From: Himantopus leucocephalus
Lineage: Eukaryota; Chordata; Aves; Charadriiformes; Recurvirostridae
Reading direction: 5' to 3'
DNA length: 64,000 nucleotides
NCBI GenBank assembly: GCA_003993805.1
Contig: RSEF01000004.1
Coordinates: forward strand, 75,799,670 to 75,863,669
The notes under the pieces were generated by a model. That model saw nothing but the letters and a program-made list of their open reading frames with translations, did no database searches and was not told the DNA's origin. This document shows positions 1 through 10,723 of this stretch, one piece after another. The position numbers and the translations under genes were made by a program. Every line of letters starts with the position of its first letter. Positions within the stretch are counted from its first letter, which is position 1.

Positions 1-190
1 CCCCCCCCCCCCCCCCCCGCCCGGCCGGTTCCCTGAGGTGCGGCCTCCCCTTCCCCCGGCCCGGCGGCCGTTAGCGGCTCTCAGCCCTTCTCCCCTCAGC
101 GGGAGGCGGCGCCCCACAGCCGGCGGCGGCCGCTGCTCTGCCGAAGGCACTTCCTCGCAAGGGAGCATATCCTGCGGCGGCGAGGCGGCG
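1..190 (+). other. TBC1D1: Candidate non-coding first exon of TBC1D1 (5' UTR)
   Basis: A strong donor (GCG|GTAAGC) lies at 190/191 inside the CpG island. The downstream coding exon starts with an acceptor at 7789/7790 and has its own in-frame stop before the ATG, so an upstream untranslated exon is required, and this is the nearest strong candidate. The 5' limit is not known and may lie outside the window. Other donors in the island are possible. Confidence 0.4.
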
Positions 191-720
191 GTAAGCGGGG
201 GCCGGTCAAACCGCCCTGGCCCCAGCTCCGGGCCTGGCGGGGTCGCGGCCGGGGCCGCCGTGCGAAGGGAGACCCGGGGAGAGCGGCGCTGGCGGGGCCG
301 AGCGGCGTTTTTGGAGGGAGGGAAGGAGGGAAAGACGCAGAGTCGGGGTTTTTTAGCTTTGAGGAAGTGAAAGAGTTGAGGCGAGAAATTAGGCGCCCCC
401 GGTGCGGGCTGGTCCCAGCGCTGCGGCCAGGCTCTGAGGTGGCACAAGCCGAGAGCGAAGGGCTTGTGAGGCGGCGGGCGGCCGGACCGGCCCGCGGCGT
501 GGGTAGGGCGGGCTGCCCCGTCCGTGTCGTGTCCCCCTCCTCCTTTCCCCTTCTCCCGTCGGGCTGTGGCGTCTGTGTCGGTCGTAACGGAGCTCCTGGT
601 GAAGTGGCAGCACCGGCTCCGGGGACAGTATTTCGACGGGGCGGGCGGGGGCGGTGGGGCGCTTCTGGGCTGGCAGGAGGGCGGCGGGAGCGCGGGCTCC
701 CCGTCAGAATAAGCAGATCT
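1..720. promoter_or_regulatory. CpG island, probable TBC1D1 promoter
   Basis: The first ~720 bases are very GC-rich and dense in CpG, and base composition drops abruptly to AT-rich sequence after that. It opens with an 18-base C run. This is typical of a vertebrate housekeeping-type promoter. A consensus splice donor follows position 190, and the next recognisable exon downstream on the same strand is the TBC1D1 first coding exon, so TBC1D1 is the best candidate for the gene driven from here. That link is inference; no transcript evidence is available and the true start site may lie left of the window. Confidence 0.7.
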
Positions 721-3700
721 GCTTGAATTTAATGGGAGGTTGAGGTGATGTGCCATGGGCTGCGGTTAGTTTGTTGTTTGTTTGTGGGTTTGTTTTTTTT
801 TTTTTCTTCTCTCTCCTCACTCTTGCCTGCGCCTTCTGCACCCATCAATGCAAAATCGCTCGGTGTAACTCCTCCCAGAACCTTCTTAGAGCAACACAGC
901 CACTCTTCCCATAGGGGCAAAGCGGACCTTTCCTACAGCAGCTCGCTTGAGAGTTTAAGCTTAAAATCCCTCCCCCCCGCCCCCGGCGCAGTATTTTTAT
1001 GGCCCTTTAAATTCGCGTACTATACTAAGTTAACAAGGGAATGATCTCTTGAAACCGCGTTCACGAGAGGTATGAAACAAATGCGGTTATTTATAGTGCA
1101 GTTTGCAAAGATTGAGACCTTTGTATGCTGTGTTGTGTTTGGGAGAGAGGCTAACATGGCAGGTCTGCTGTAGGAACCTTTAGTAGTGCAGATGGTGGGA
1201 TTTGTGCCTGCTGCTAAGCCCAGAGATTGAATGGAATATCGCGGGTCAAAATTAATAAAAATATACATCTCCTGAATAGCAAATACCTCTGAGCTGATGA
1301 ATATGGTTATACTTCTAATGCTTGTAAGTGCTGAAATAGAAATTTGTCACAGCTTGTTTTATAGAAATGCTGAAAGTCATAGGTAATAGGCAAAAGTAGA
1401 AATGCATGCAGGTGAGGAAAATGACGGGCTGGAAGGCATGTGAAACACATTCAGTGATATGTGAATGACTTGACACTTTTTTCACTCTATAATTTGATTA
1501 ACTGAGAAGTTGGATGCAAGTATTTTGGCTGTGGATGTGCAATTGAATAAAAGGGAATGGCATTCGGAATGTAATTTACCTAGCTTTCTTTTACAAACAT
1601 TTTTTTTTTTTTTTAGTGCATTGCAGTGGTAAAACAGCCCAGTGTTTTGTTCAGGTCCATATGAGGCTGACTCAGAAGTATCTGAGTTCTAGCCTCAATC
1701 ATCAGCGTATTAATTTCTGTGGACTTTATTAAGGAAATAACAACAGGTGTCAAGGGCAGGAACAGCGAGCTATTTTATTCATTTGGTAGCTGATTATAAA
1801 CTTGTATGTTTATAATCAAGAACATAATACCATTTTGCTGGAATATTTTTTATTAATAGTCTGTTTAATTTTTTTAACCTATTTGAGGAGTGATATAAAT
1901 GCTGGCTGTATCAGTAAATATTTTAGGTGTGATTATTTCCACAAAACCAAATTATTTGCTCATAGTACATGGTGGAATATTATTCAGGGCTGTGTCTAAA
2001 GCTGCTGACAGCATTGAAAAGAATCTTTAAAGTCAGAATTTAATGCACATATATGAAAAAAGAATGGAAATTAAAAATAATTTCTGAGGCTAATTGACTT
2101 CTGGAGCTGTACATGCTGTTGCCCACAGCAAGCCATAGCTCCAGAAAGAAACAGCAGATAGTAAGTAGCTATGAGATAAAAAGAACATCCTTGCAACAGA
2201 AGGGTGTGTCATGATTCCAAGTGCCAGTTTGAGACTAGAATTATTTGAAAACTGAGAGCAACCTGTGGTATGATATCCAAACAATCTTATTTAACTATAG
2301 AAAACAGGGAAAAAAATGTTTGAAGTTCAAGAAAAAAGAAAAGGCTGCCCCATAGAATGACCTAATGGATACTGTGTTGTGATACCAGAGAAGAGTCACT
2401 GGTGGAAACATAAAAAGACCTGTTCTCAGCAGTGACCATATCATGACATACCTAATACATATTCTCATTTGTGTTTTTCTATATATCCTGCTAGGTGGAT
2501 AGAGAAATCTGTCAGCATGAGTGAAGACAATGTAAATCTCAGTCAGGGATCAGACAGAGAGGGAGACGAGTGGTATTTAGTTCTGGCTTGCGTTCCAGAG
2601 CTCTGGCTGCAGGCCAGGGCTCCTCATAATCCTTAAGTAGTATGATATTTCTGCTAAAATAATCAGCGGTGAAGTGCAGTCAGTACCAGTGCCTCTGGTT
2701 CCATGCGTCAGTAGGGTTCAGCACTAATGCCGTGCAAAGAAGAGTTGAACAAATTAGCGCTCTTTCAGACCAGCTGTTTTTCACAAACGGCTTGCTATAT
2801 GGTTGGAAGTTTTGCTTAGCTTCTTGGAGGGGAGAAAGAAAACCGACTTACAGAAAAAAACTGCTGTCATGTCAGCAGCCTGATGCAGAGTAACTGCACA
2901 GCTGTCTCTCAGATAAACTGCAAAGGTTGAGGAAGCTGGGGTCTTTCTGTTCAGCAACTCTCAGGTCAAACTCCTCATTTAATTATTGATGTGTGGAAGC
3001 TCTAACTGCTTCCTTGCTTGAAGTGTCTTCTAAATTCTGTCAGTTTTGCTGTGGGTCCCAGCACTCCCAATTGCTACCAAACCAGGGGAAGAGCTGGAGG
3101 AGACTGAAGGATTGCTTAGGTCAATAGTTACGTATGTTCTGAACCAGAGTCTGAAGCTTTTGGCTGCATGTCTGTATTGAATTTAGTCCAGTCCAGAAGA
3201 AACAACAGAAGAAGGATAACTCTTCACCACTGTTTTAGTTTCTGGGGTTTTTTTTCTTATTTATTTTTAATTTATATCTGTTCTTTTGGTTTAGAACAAT
3301 CTCTTTCCCATCTTTGCCTTTTTTTCTGTATTAGGTTCAATCCATCCCAAATCTGCCTGGTTTTCCCCCAGCTGCCAAAACCTGATTTCCAGTGCCCCAC
3401 CCTCCCAGGTTAATAGCACAGTCTGTACCCAACAAGATTCTCCTTCCTAACCTTAAAGCTGACCTGGCCCCATCCAACTGAATAGCACCCAGAGCCTGTA
3501 CCTTGTCCTCATGATAAAGTCTTTGCTCTCTTGAGAGAAGGTGAGTTTTGAAGAATGCTGTCCCACATGATGCACAGCTGCTTAGACATGTACCTTCATG
3601 CAGGGAGAACCTGGGGTCTGGAATGGCAGAAGTACTAATTTGCATAGCTGTGCCTTTTGTGCTGTCCTGCCATCACCCTGACTTCTCTCTGAAGGCATCC

Positions 3701-6700
3701 CTTTTAGTTTCTGGTGACATAAAAAGACGAGAACACAACTTAATTTGGGAGAACAAGAGCCTGATATACATATGTATATATGTTTTTTTAAAACACAGTA
3801 TCAGATTTTGCTAGAACAGGACTATCAGCGTAGTGTTGCATGCTTTCTAAGCCTGCTCCCCGCTTGTGAGAAGCGGCTGGGTTGATCACAGTGAAAGAGA
3901 AGTTGAGGACAAAGAGCACGCACGTGTTCCCCTGTGTATCTTTCACATTAACGAGTCAATCTGGGGTCTCCTAGCATAGAAGGTGGGGTTAGATTTATTA
4001 GTGTGGTTTGTGTAAATACCGTGTGTGCTACAGTTTGCCTGGCTGTTTTTATGCTGATGGAGCAAATACAGCTAAATCAGAGCAGGTTAAACAGTGGCAA
4101 CATTAAGATACAGTTCAGAGAACGTTAACATTTCTCAGAGGGCAGCAAAGCTGTTAGCTGAGGAGTGCCACTCAAGCTCTTCTCGGCTCTGAGTGCAAGG
4201 GCAACAGAGATCCTTCAGAAGATGCCAATGGAGGGGAGGAAGAGGAGCTGTCCCAGTTATGTCCGTGAGCACTGGGAGAACAACCGGAGGCATTCAGTCT
4301 GTGTGCGGAGCAAAGCCTGGCAGCCTTCTCCCAGCCCAGAGTAACAGAGCTGAATGGCACTTGGAGCTGTCAAGGGAAGATCAAAGTTTAGGTGGAAGGA
4401 AACAAGTGGGTGGCTTTATTTTTATACCTTCTATTCTCTCTTGGATTAAAGGTAAAACAAGCATTTGCTTTGAAGAAGTTGTTTGTGAGTTAATCAGTGA
4501 GACACTTGGGAGGAAGAGGAAGCTTGTTCGAGCCTACCGTACTAATGTGGATGGTAAACCGGTACAGTGCCTGCAGAGCCAAGTTTTGGAGCGGATGAAC
4601 TGAGTGGTGGCAAGCAGAGATGGGTGAAGGTGCCAAAATTCCAAGTGGTGCAGTCAGGGTAGACAGAGATGTGCTTGGAGCACGGACACTCTGTGATTGT
4701 AATGTGTGCTTAATTTTCTGGCGAGGGATAGGCCTGTTGAGATGAACAGAACTATTTTCAGGTCTAAATTAAGCATGTACATAAATATGTCATGGTCTTG
4801 AAGTAAAACTTAGTCCTTGATGTAAACTTAAAGGACATAAACGCCAGCGGCATGAAATTGGTATAATTTCTGGTGGGATTTGTGTGTAAATTTAGATAAG
4901 GTGACAGGAGGAGGGAACAAAGAATGGCTGGAAGAGGGAGATGAAGCATGCAGAATGGTAACATACAGAACTATATGGGTTAGTTAAGGATACCTTCTGA
5001 TGCTGCTAAACTTGTGCTCTGAGAAACTGCACTTTTAGACCTTAATGTTAGGGAAAAACCTAGCATTCTGACTTGTAGTTAACTGTTTTGATTTAGTATT
5101 AACTGTTTTTCTTTAGGAATAACAAATGCAGACATTGGAGTATTTATGCTGTTGACTTTGTAAGGTGTTTATTTTGTTAAAAAGAGATGAATGCCAAGAA
5201 ACTTAGCATTTATATTAAAGACATTCCAGCAGTACAGTGTTTGTTAAAGTATGACAGAGTATCAACCTATTTCTTTCAAATACTGTTCAGTCCTTAGACT
5301 AAGCATGTAAAGTAATGTATTATGCTATGATATTTATTCCTATTTGAAACTGTAGTGCCTTGTAGGTCTGGGGTAAAAGAGTAGATGGTGGTAATCCAAA
5401 TGAAGATTCTCTTCCTTGAAAAGTTGATTTAAGTGAGGATGACTTTGTTGTATTTTTACATGCATTTTATTTAATTGCATTTTTTTTAAAAGACCTCTGA
5501 GAAAACATAATTGAGAAATATGGTTACAAAAAGTATGTGGCTAATAGGTCATCATCTGTGTGGTAGCTCAGTTCTCCTGTTTTCAACTAGGAATGGAGTT
5601 TTCTTAGGCTTTCTTGACCTGAGATTATTATGCATGCCACTAAATGACAAGAACACTAAAAGCTAAAAACTCAATTTTTATATGTTTTCGGACTACATAC
5701 TGTTGTAGTTACAAATGGATCCAATCATCCCTGCAGTTGCTGAACTATTTTTTGTTGTTGCAGTTAAGGAGAAAAAATTTGTCGTAGTTTGTCAAAGAAG
5801 AAGAGACCATTTTGGTTCCTGACAGATGCAAAGCTATAATGATACTGTGTTTAGCAGTCTGTGTTGATAAGGTGGAAAAATGCTTCCTGAAGCTGCTATC
5901 TCATACGATGCAATGCATTTATGTTCATCTTAAAGACAGCTGTTTTCTTGCTTGTTTGTGGAACAAAAAATAATTGAAAAGGAGTTCTCATATAACTGAA
6001 ATGAGGCATGCAAATTCTGGATTTTCATGGCTCTTTTCCCCACACCTTCCATGCGCAGACACACACAGAGGTTTATAAAAAGGCTTTTTAAAAAAAAAAA
6101 TTGTTCTACACATCTAGAATGCTGCTTATGATGATTTCTTCAAATAGTGTCTTTAAAACCTGCACTACTGGATTCTCTTGCTAAATTTGGCATCCTTGGA
6201 ACTGGTAACGTTGCCACAGAGTTCATTTGTCAAAAGATGCAAAAGTTCCAAAAAAGTAAATGTATGCAAACACATGGTTTCTGTAGTTCTCTTGTTTTTA
6301 CAGTTTGCCAGTTACTGCAGAAACATTTTTCCCCACTCGGAGATGTGCAGATTGGTTGCATTTTAAACACTTGTTTAGTTCAAAATGAATTTCCATATTG
6401 AAATGTTTTTTTAAAGTTTTTTTAATCCTAAAATTTCCCTTCATTTTCAACAAGGTGAAGCACTGTTAGAAACTCAGTTTCAACATAGTTTTACAAGGAC
6501 AAATAAAGGACAAAATTTAATGAAAACTCATGAGAAAAATACTGCTATTTTTTGATCATGTTTGTAGATGAACAAAGACAAGAAATATTGTTGCTACAGT
6601 AAACATTCGCCATTTATTAAATACTTGTTCAAATATAATTAAAAATGCTTTGCAAGGAGTTCTTGGGACTGCTCATGTTGTTTTTAATAGGTCTTTTCAT

Positions 6701-7789
6701 GGGAAACTCTCAGAAGGCTGAGGGTAAACTAGTGTCATGGTATTTAAACACAGGCAATTATAGGCCTGTCAGCTTCTCATCAGTCTCGCACAAAATAATG
6801 TAACAGCTGAAACCAGGTTCAATTAATGGGAAGTTAAAACATGGTAGCATAACAAATGCCAATCTGTGTGTTTTCATAGACTATATTTTGCAAAACAAAA
6901 TTGATAGATAAATGCAATTATTGGATTTTGCTACTAAAACTACTAATATGTAGTAACAGTAGTGGTAGCAGATGCTGGGCATAACTTGGTTCCATTTGAT
7001 ATTTTAAGAAATGAAAATGATACAATATCAATGTGGCAAACATTAAGTATTGCTGGCTGGCTGACAGGTCTTAAAATGCAATCATGAATTGTGAATCATT
7101 ATCTGTTTTTTAGTGGGATACTGTAAGGATTGTTGCTCATCTCTGCTATCTGACAGGTTTATCAGCGATCAGTCAGTTGACTGCTGCTAGCTTTTTCAGC
7201 TGACAACAATTTCTGGGGTGTTATTTAATGAAAAAGTCTGGTTGGTAACAGCCCGTGATCACTTGGCAGACTATACCCAAGGAAGCAACTCCATGTTAGT
7301 AGCCAAATTCAAAATCATCCACCTATGAACAAGAAATATGACCTTCTTTTTTCTTTTTTTCTTTTTTTCAAATGTGAAGTTGTCTCCGCAAGCCCTTACT
7401 TCATCTGTCATGAAAGTCAATGGCTCAGCTGAGTTCTTTCTGTGATGATAACATTGAAATAGGCCAGTGTGATCCACATGTGCAAGCCCATGAAACAGCC
7501 ACAGGCTAGAAAGAATGTGCATTTTTGAGTTTAGTTACTCATTAGATTTAGCAGGGGTCGTAAAGCAGCTTTTAAATCCGGACTGACTTTTTTCCAAGTA
7601 ATGTATTTAGTACTGTTATGTTTGTTGGACCTGAAATAGTAAGGCCCAATGTAGGGGAAACCTGCTAGGTAGGTCATGGTAGATGATCAGTATGTCTCTT
7701 CTGATGTTAAGGTATTAAATATTTGTATTACTGATAGTTCGTTTTTAATAGGGTTCCAGCACCTACCTAACTATTTCTTTTCCTTTCAG
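191..7789 (+). other. Probable TBC1D1 intron 1, no coding exon seen
   Basis: This is mostly AT-rich sequence with many short open frames and no recognisable protein. It is bounded by the donor at 191 and by a polypyrimidine tract plus CAG ending at 7789. Homopolymer T runs and a pyrimidine-rich stretch near 7345-7370 are the only low-complexity features. I recognised no RNA gene or full transposable element. Confidence 0.45.
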
Positions 7790-8305
7790 AACTCTTCTGT
7801 TCCTTAACCAAAGGAACCGTCCAGATATCATCGTTCCATGGAACTGAAATATTGGTGAATTAGTCCAGGTTCCCTAAAGGACTGTAAAATGGAGCCAATA
7901 ACATTCAAAGTTAAAAAGTATCAAACACCTAGTGATTTCTCAGCAAGTTTCGGTCTCCAGCTGGTTGGTTCTCTGCCAGTGCATTCCCTAACCACCATGT
8001 CAATGCTGCCCTGGATTGTGGCAGAGATCAGGAGGCTCAGCACAAAGTCTTCCAAAGAAGAACCTAGCGTCAGCCAAATACGACTTTATGTTTCACCAGC
8101 GAGTTTGAGATGTGAACCAGACACAGGGAAAATCCAGCAGTGGGATCCTTTGATTTGTTCAAGTTTGTTTGAATACAAGCCACAGCATGTCCACAAACTG
8201 ATTCACAACAGCCATGATCCAAGCTACTTTGCTTGTCTGATAAAGGATGGAGCAGCAAATCAGCGAAGTATCTGCTATGTGTTTAAAGCTGATGATCAGA
8301 CAAAA
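7790..8305 (+). CDS. TBC1D1: TBC1D1 first coding exon (N-terminal PTB domain part), CDS from 7889
   Basis: The exon runs from an acceptor (ttcctttcag, 7789) to a donor (ACAAAA|GTAAGT at 8305/8306). The CDS starts at ATG 7889, fixed by the in-frame TGA at 7856-7858 and a good context (A at -3, G at +4). It encodes 139 residues ending in phase 0 at ...DDQTK. The protein matches vertebrate TBC1D1, with hallmark stretches such as FGLQLVGSLPVHSLTTM, QQWDPLI and KLIHNSHDPSYFACLIK. It covers the start of the first PTB/PID domain. The family protein is a Rab GAP of more than 1100 residues, phosphorylated by AKT and AMPK, that controls GLUT4 vesicle traffic; the second PTB, calmodulin-binding and TBC domains are not in this window. 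Paralogue TBC1D4 is less likely because the N-terminus MEPITF is that of TBC1D1. No later TBC1D1 exon was found up to 64000. Confidence 0.95.
7838..7858 (+). promoter_or_regulatory. Short upstream ORF in the TBC1D1 leader
   Basis: An ATG at 7838 opens a six-codon frame (MELKYW) that closes at TGA 7856-7858, 30 nt before the main TBC1D1 start and in the same frame. The +4 base is G but the -3 base is T, so the initiation context is moderate. Short upstream ORFs of this kind often dampen translation of the main frame; that role is inferred here. Confidence 0.5.
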
Positions 8306-10467
8306 GTAAGTAAAAAAGAAAGAAAACCCAAAGCAGGCAAACCTCAGAATCATACTGGGGAATTTGTTCTTCTACTGTAATGTGTTTTATAGAGTATGAT
8401 GTAAATGTGGAAGAGTTGTTGCTACTTCTTCTAAACTGGAGTTGCTTTTGTGCTGTTTGAAACTTTTCACTACAGTGTAAGATCTTAGGTTTGTGTTCAC
8501 AGTAACAGACTGGATCTCACTACAACTTACTGACAAGTGTCGCTTTACTTGATGTTAATGGTTGAGTTGAATTTGAACTGCTCAGTATGTGAAGTGAAAG
8601 GTGTGTAAATCTCCTACAGGATCAGAGCCTAAATTTTATCGGCTTAAAAAAACACTTTAGTTCGGGATATGGACTGAAATCTTGGCCTTCGGGTCAGTGA
8701 GAGCTTTTCTGTTGATGTCACTAGGGCTAGGATTTCACCCTTGAGTCACTGTGAACTTTATCTAATCCTACGGTCAGACCTCTCAAATTTCTATTTTCCT
8801 GAGTTGAGACCTATGTGGCTGGGGAATAGAGATACCTCCTTTCTCAGAAACGGGGGGGTGGGGGGGTAAGGTGGAGCCTCCATATGTAGCATACCTTCAA
8901 CCACAGGACACTGTAGAAACCTTTTCCAAGCTCTGTAATCCACAGAGCCTGGCACATGATGTGGAGAATGGAAGAGAGGCCACAGCGCAGTGCTGCAACT
9001 CTGTGACATGCAGGCTTGCTGCTGCATGGTGTGAGGCAGGAATTGGGGTGTGCGTCTCTCACACTGTGGGTGAGATCTGGCTCAGTCTGCATTTCCTAGG
9101 AGTGAGTTGAGTCCTTGTTGAAAAGCTGGAAGCATTAAAAATAGTTGATCTCTTTTGTTTGAAAGTAATGTGAGACAATAACTCTTGTGAACGAGTAAGG
9201 TGAGTAGGATTTGGTACAAAGCTATTGTTATCTACTGGGGACAAAACAGTGACATATCCTTCACCTCTTGAGTGTAGACTCTAGTTATAATGCTGGAAAA
9301 TCGCATCTTGCTACATGTTGCTTGCTTGACTCATAGGAGATATCCTGCTGAAACACCTTGGAGTTGTTATGTGCATATACACCGCATGCGGGATTCATGC
9401 CAACCTGCCCAATAACAAAACATTGTACAGTTCCAAATCCATGGTCTCAAGCTTAGAGCTCAAAACATATGGAAACAGCTTTAGTTAAATCCCCCCCAGA
9501 TAAAAAGCCAGTTCTGGTAAATTAGAAGGCCAAATACATTGTAAATCATAAGGATTCAAGTGAGAAATCCTGTCAAGTTAAAACGTAAAAATTAATTTAT
9601 GTAAGGGAGCAGAAATAAGGAATAGATGTTTCAGGACTGGGCATTGAATAGAAGCTGGTAAATGCAGTTTGCAGTTTGCTTATGCACTTATTTTTGTGGC
9701 TTGTGATTTTACAGGATTATGGTTAGTGTGCAACACTGATCACCTCCAGTACGTTTTCTTTTGCAAAAAAAGATTGAAGTACTTTTTCGTTATGTTTGAT
9801 CAAATTCCTGGGCATGTTTGAGATGAAAGAGAACAAAGTAAGTCTCTAGTTAAATTTGCAGCTGTGTCTACTTGTTTTTGGAGACAATGCCCAGAATTTC
9901 TGGATGCCTGTTTTAGCTGCTTAACCCCAGATTCACGCAGCTAACTGTCCTTTCAAAAACTACCCTCCACCTAAAAAGGAAATGGAATTCTTGTCTCTTA
10001 ACTTGCTTTGACTGCAAGTGTTGTTTCTCTTGACTTTTTTGCAAGCTGTGTTCGTAATTAAGAGGTAGACATCTAATCAGCATTTGTGGACCTATGTTTT
10101 AACAAAAGGATAATGGAAATGCCGCGTGTTCTTATCTTTTAAAGTGAAGCCCTGCCTGTTTTCCTGAAATTCAGTGTGATTGCTGATTAATCTACCTTTT
10201 AAGTAAGTTCCTTATGCTTTATAGGGTGCTGTTACTCTGCCCTGGATATTGTCATACAATGCCTTGTAGCTAATTGGTGTTTGTATATTTATCAAGAGGA
10301 GTGAACCATTACCTGTTTTGCAGATACCCAGCTTGAAAGCATAGGAGTGTACTGTATACCTTTGTTAGAGATTGCAGGAGCTGCTTGTTAAAAGGAGTGA
10401 GTTGGGATAAAGAATTTAGCACTATGTTGCTGCAGCTTACGTTCCACTTTAGAATAAATTAATGATA
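8306..10467 (+). other. Sequence after TBC1D1 first coding exon, no further exon seen
   Basis: The TBC1D1 frame continues 24 codons past the donor to a stop ending at 8380, so unspliced read-through would give a 163-residue product. The rest is AT-rich with one G-rich patch near 8850-8870. I recognise no exon, RNA gene or transposon before the CR1 tail at 10468. Confidence 0.5.
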
Positions 10468-10723
10468 TAATCATAGAATCATTTAGGTTGGAAAACACCT
10501 TTAAGATCATCNNNNNNNNNNNNNNNNNNNNNNNNNNNNNNNNNNNNNNNNNNNNNNNNNNNNNNNNNNNNNNNNNNNNNNNNNNNNNNNNNNNNNNNNN
10601 NNNNNNNNNNNTGGCCCTCCTCTGGACCGGCTCCAGCAGGTCCACAACCTTCTTTTGCTGAGGACTCCAGAGCTGGATGCAGTACTCCAGGGTGGAGTAG
10701 AGGGCAAGAATCACCTCTCTCGA
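10468..10723 (-). mobile_element. CR1 LINE fragment interrupted by an assembly gap
   Basis: Left of the gap the + strand reads ATCATAGAATCAT followed by a GGTTGGAAAA.CACCTTTAAGATCATC block, the reverse complement of a CR1 3' end. Right of the gap, GGCCCTCCTCTGGACC through CAGTACTCCAGGGTGGAG is CR1 sequence from further upstream in the same element; on the minus strand it encodes [14 protein letters not shown], like the CR1 reverse-transcriptase C-terminus. Order and orientation on both sides fit one element. By my memory of the family, a few hundred bases of CR1 should lie between them, so the 100-N gap is probably an arbitrary size. Confidence 0.85.
10512..10611. other. Assembly gap (100 N)
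   Basis: Exactly 100 unknown bases, the usual placeholder for a gap of unknown length. It sits within a CR1 element, so the repeat itself probably broke the assembly. Confidence 0.98.

Noticed and set aside
4193..4603. 136-codon + strand frame
   Set aside because: It matches no known protein and sits in a probable intron, with no promoter and no recognisable domain.
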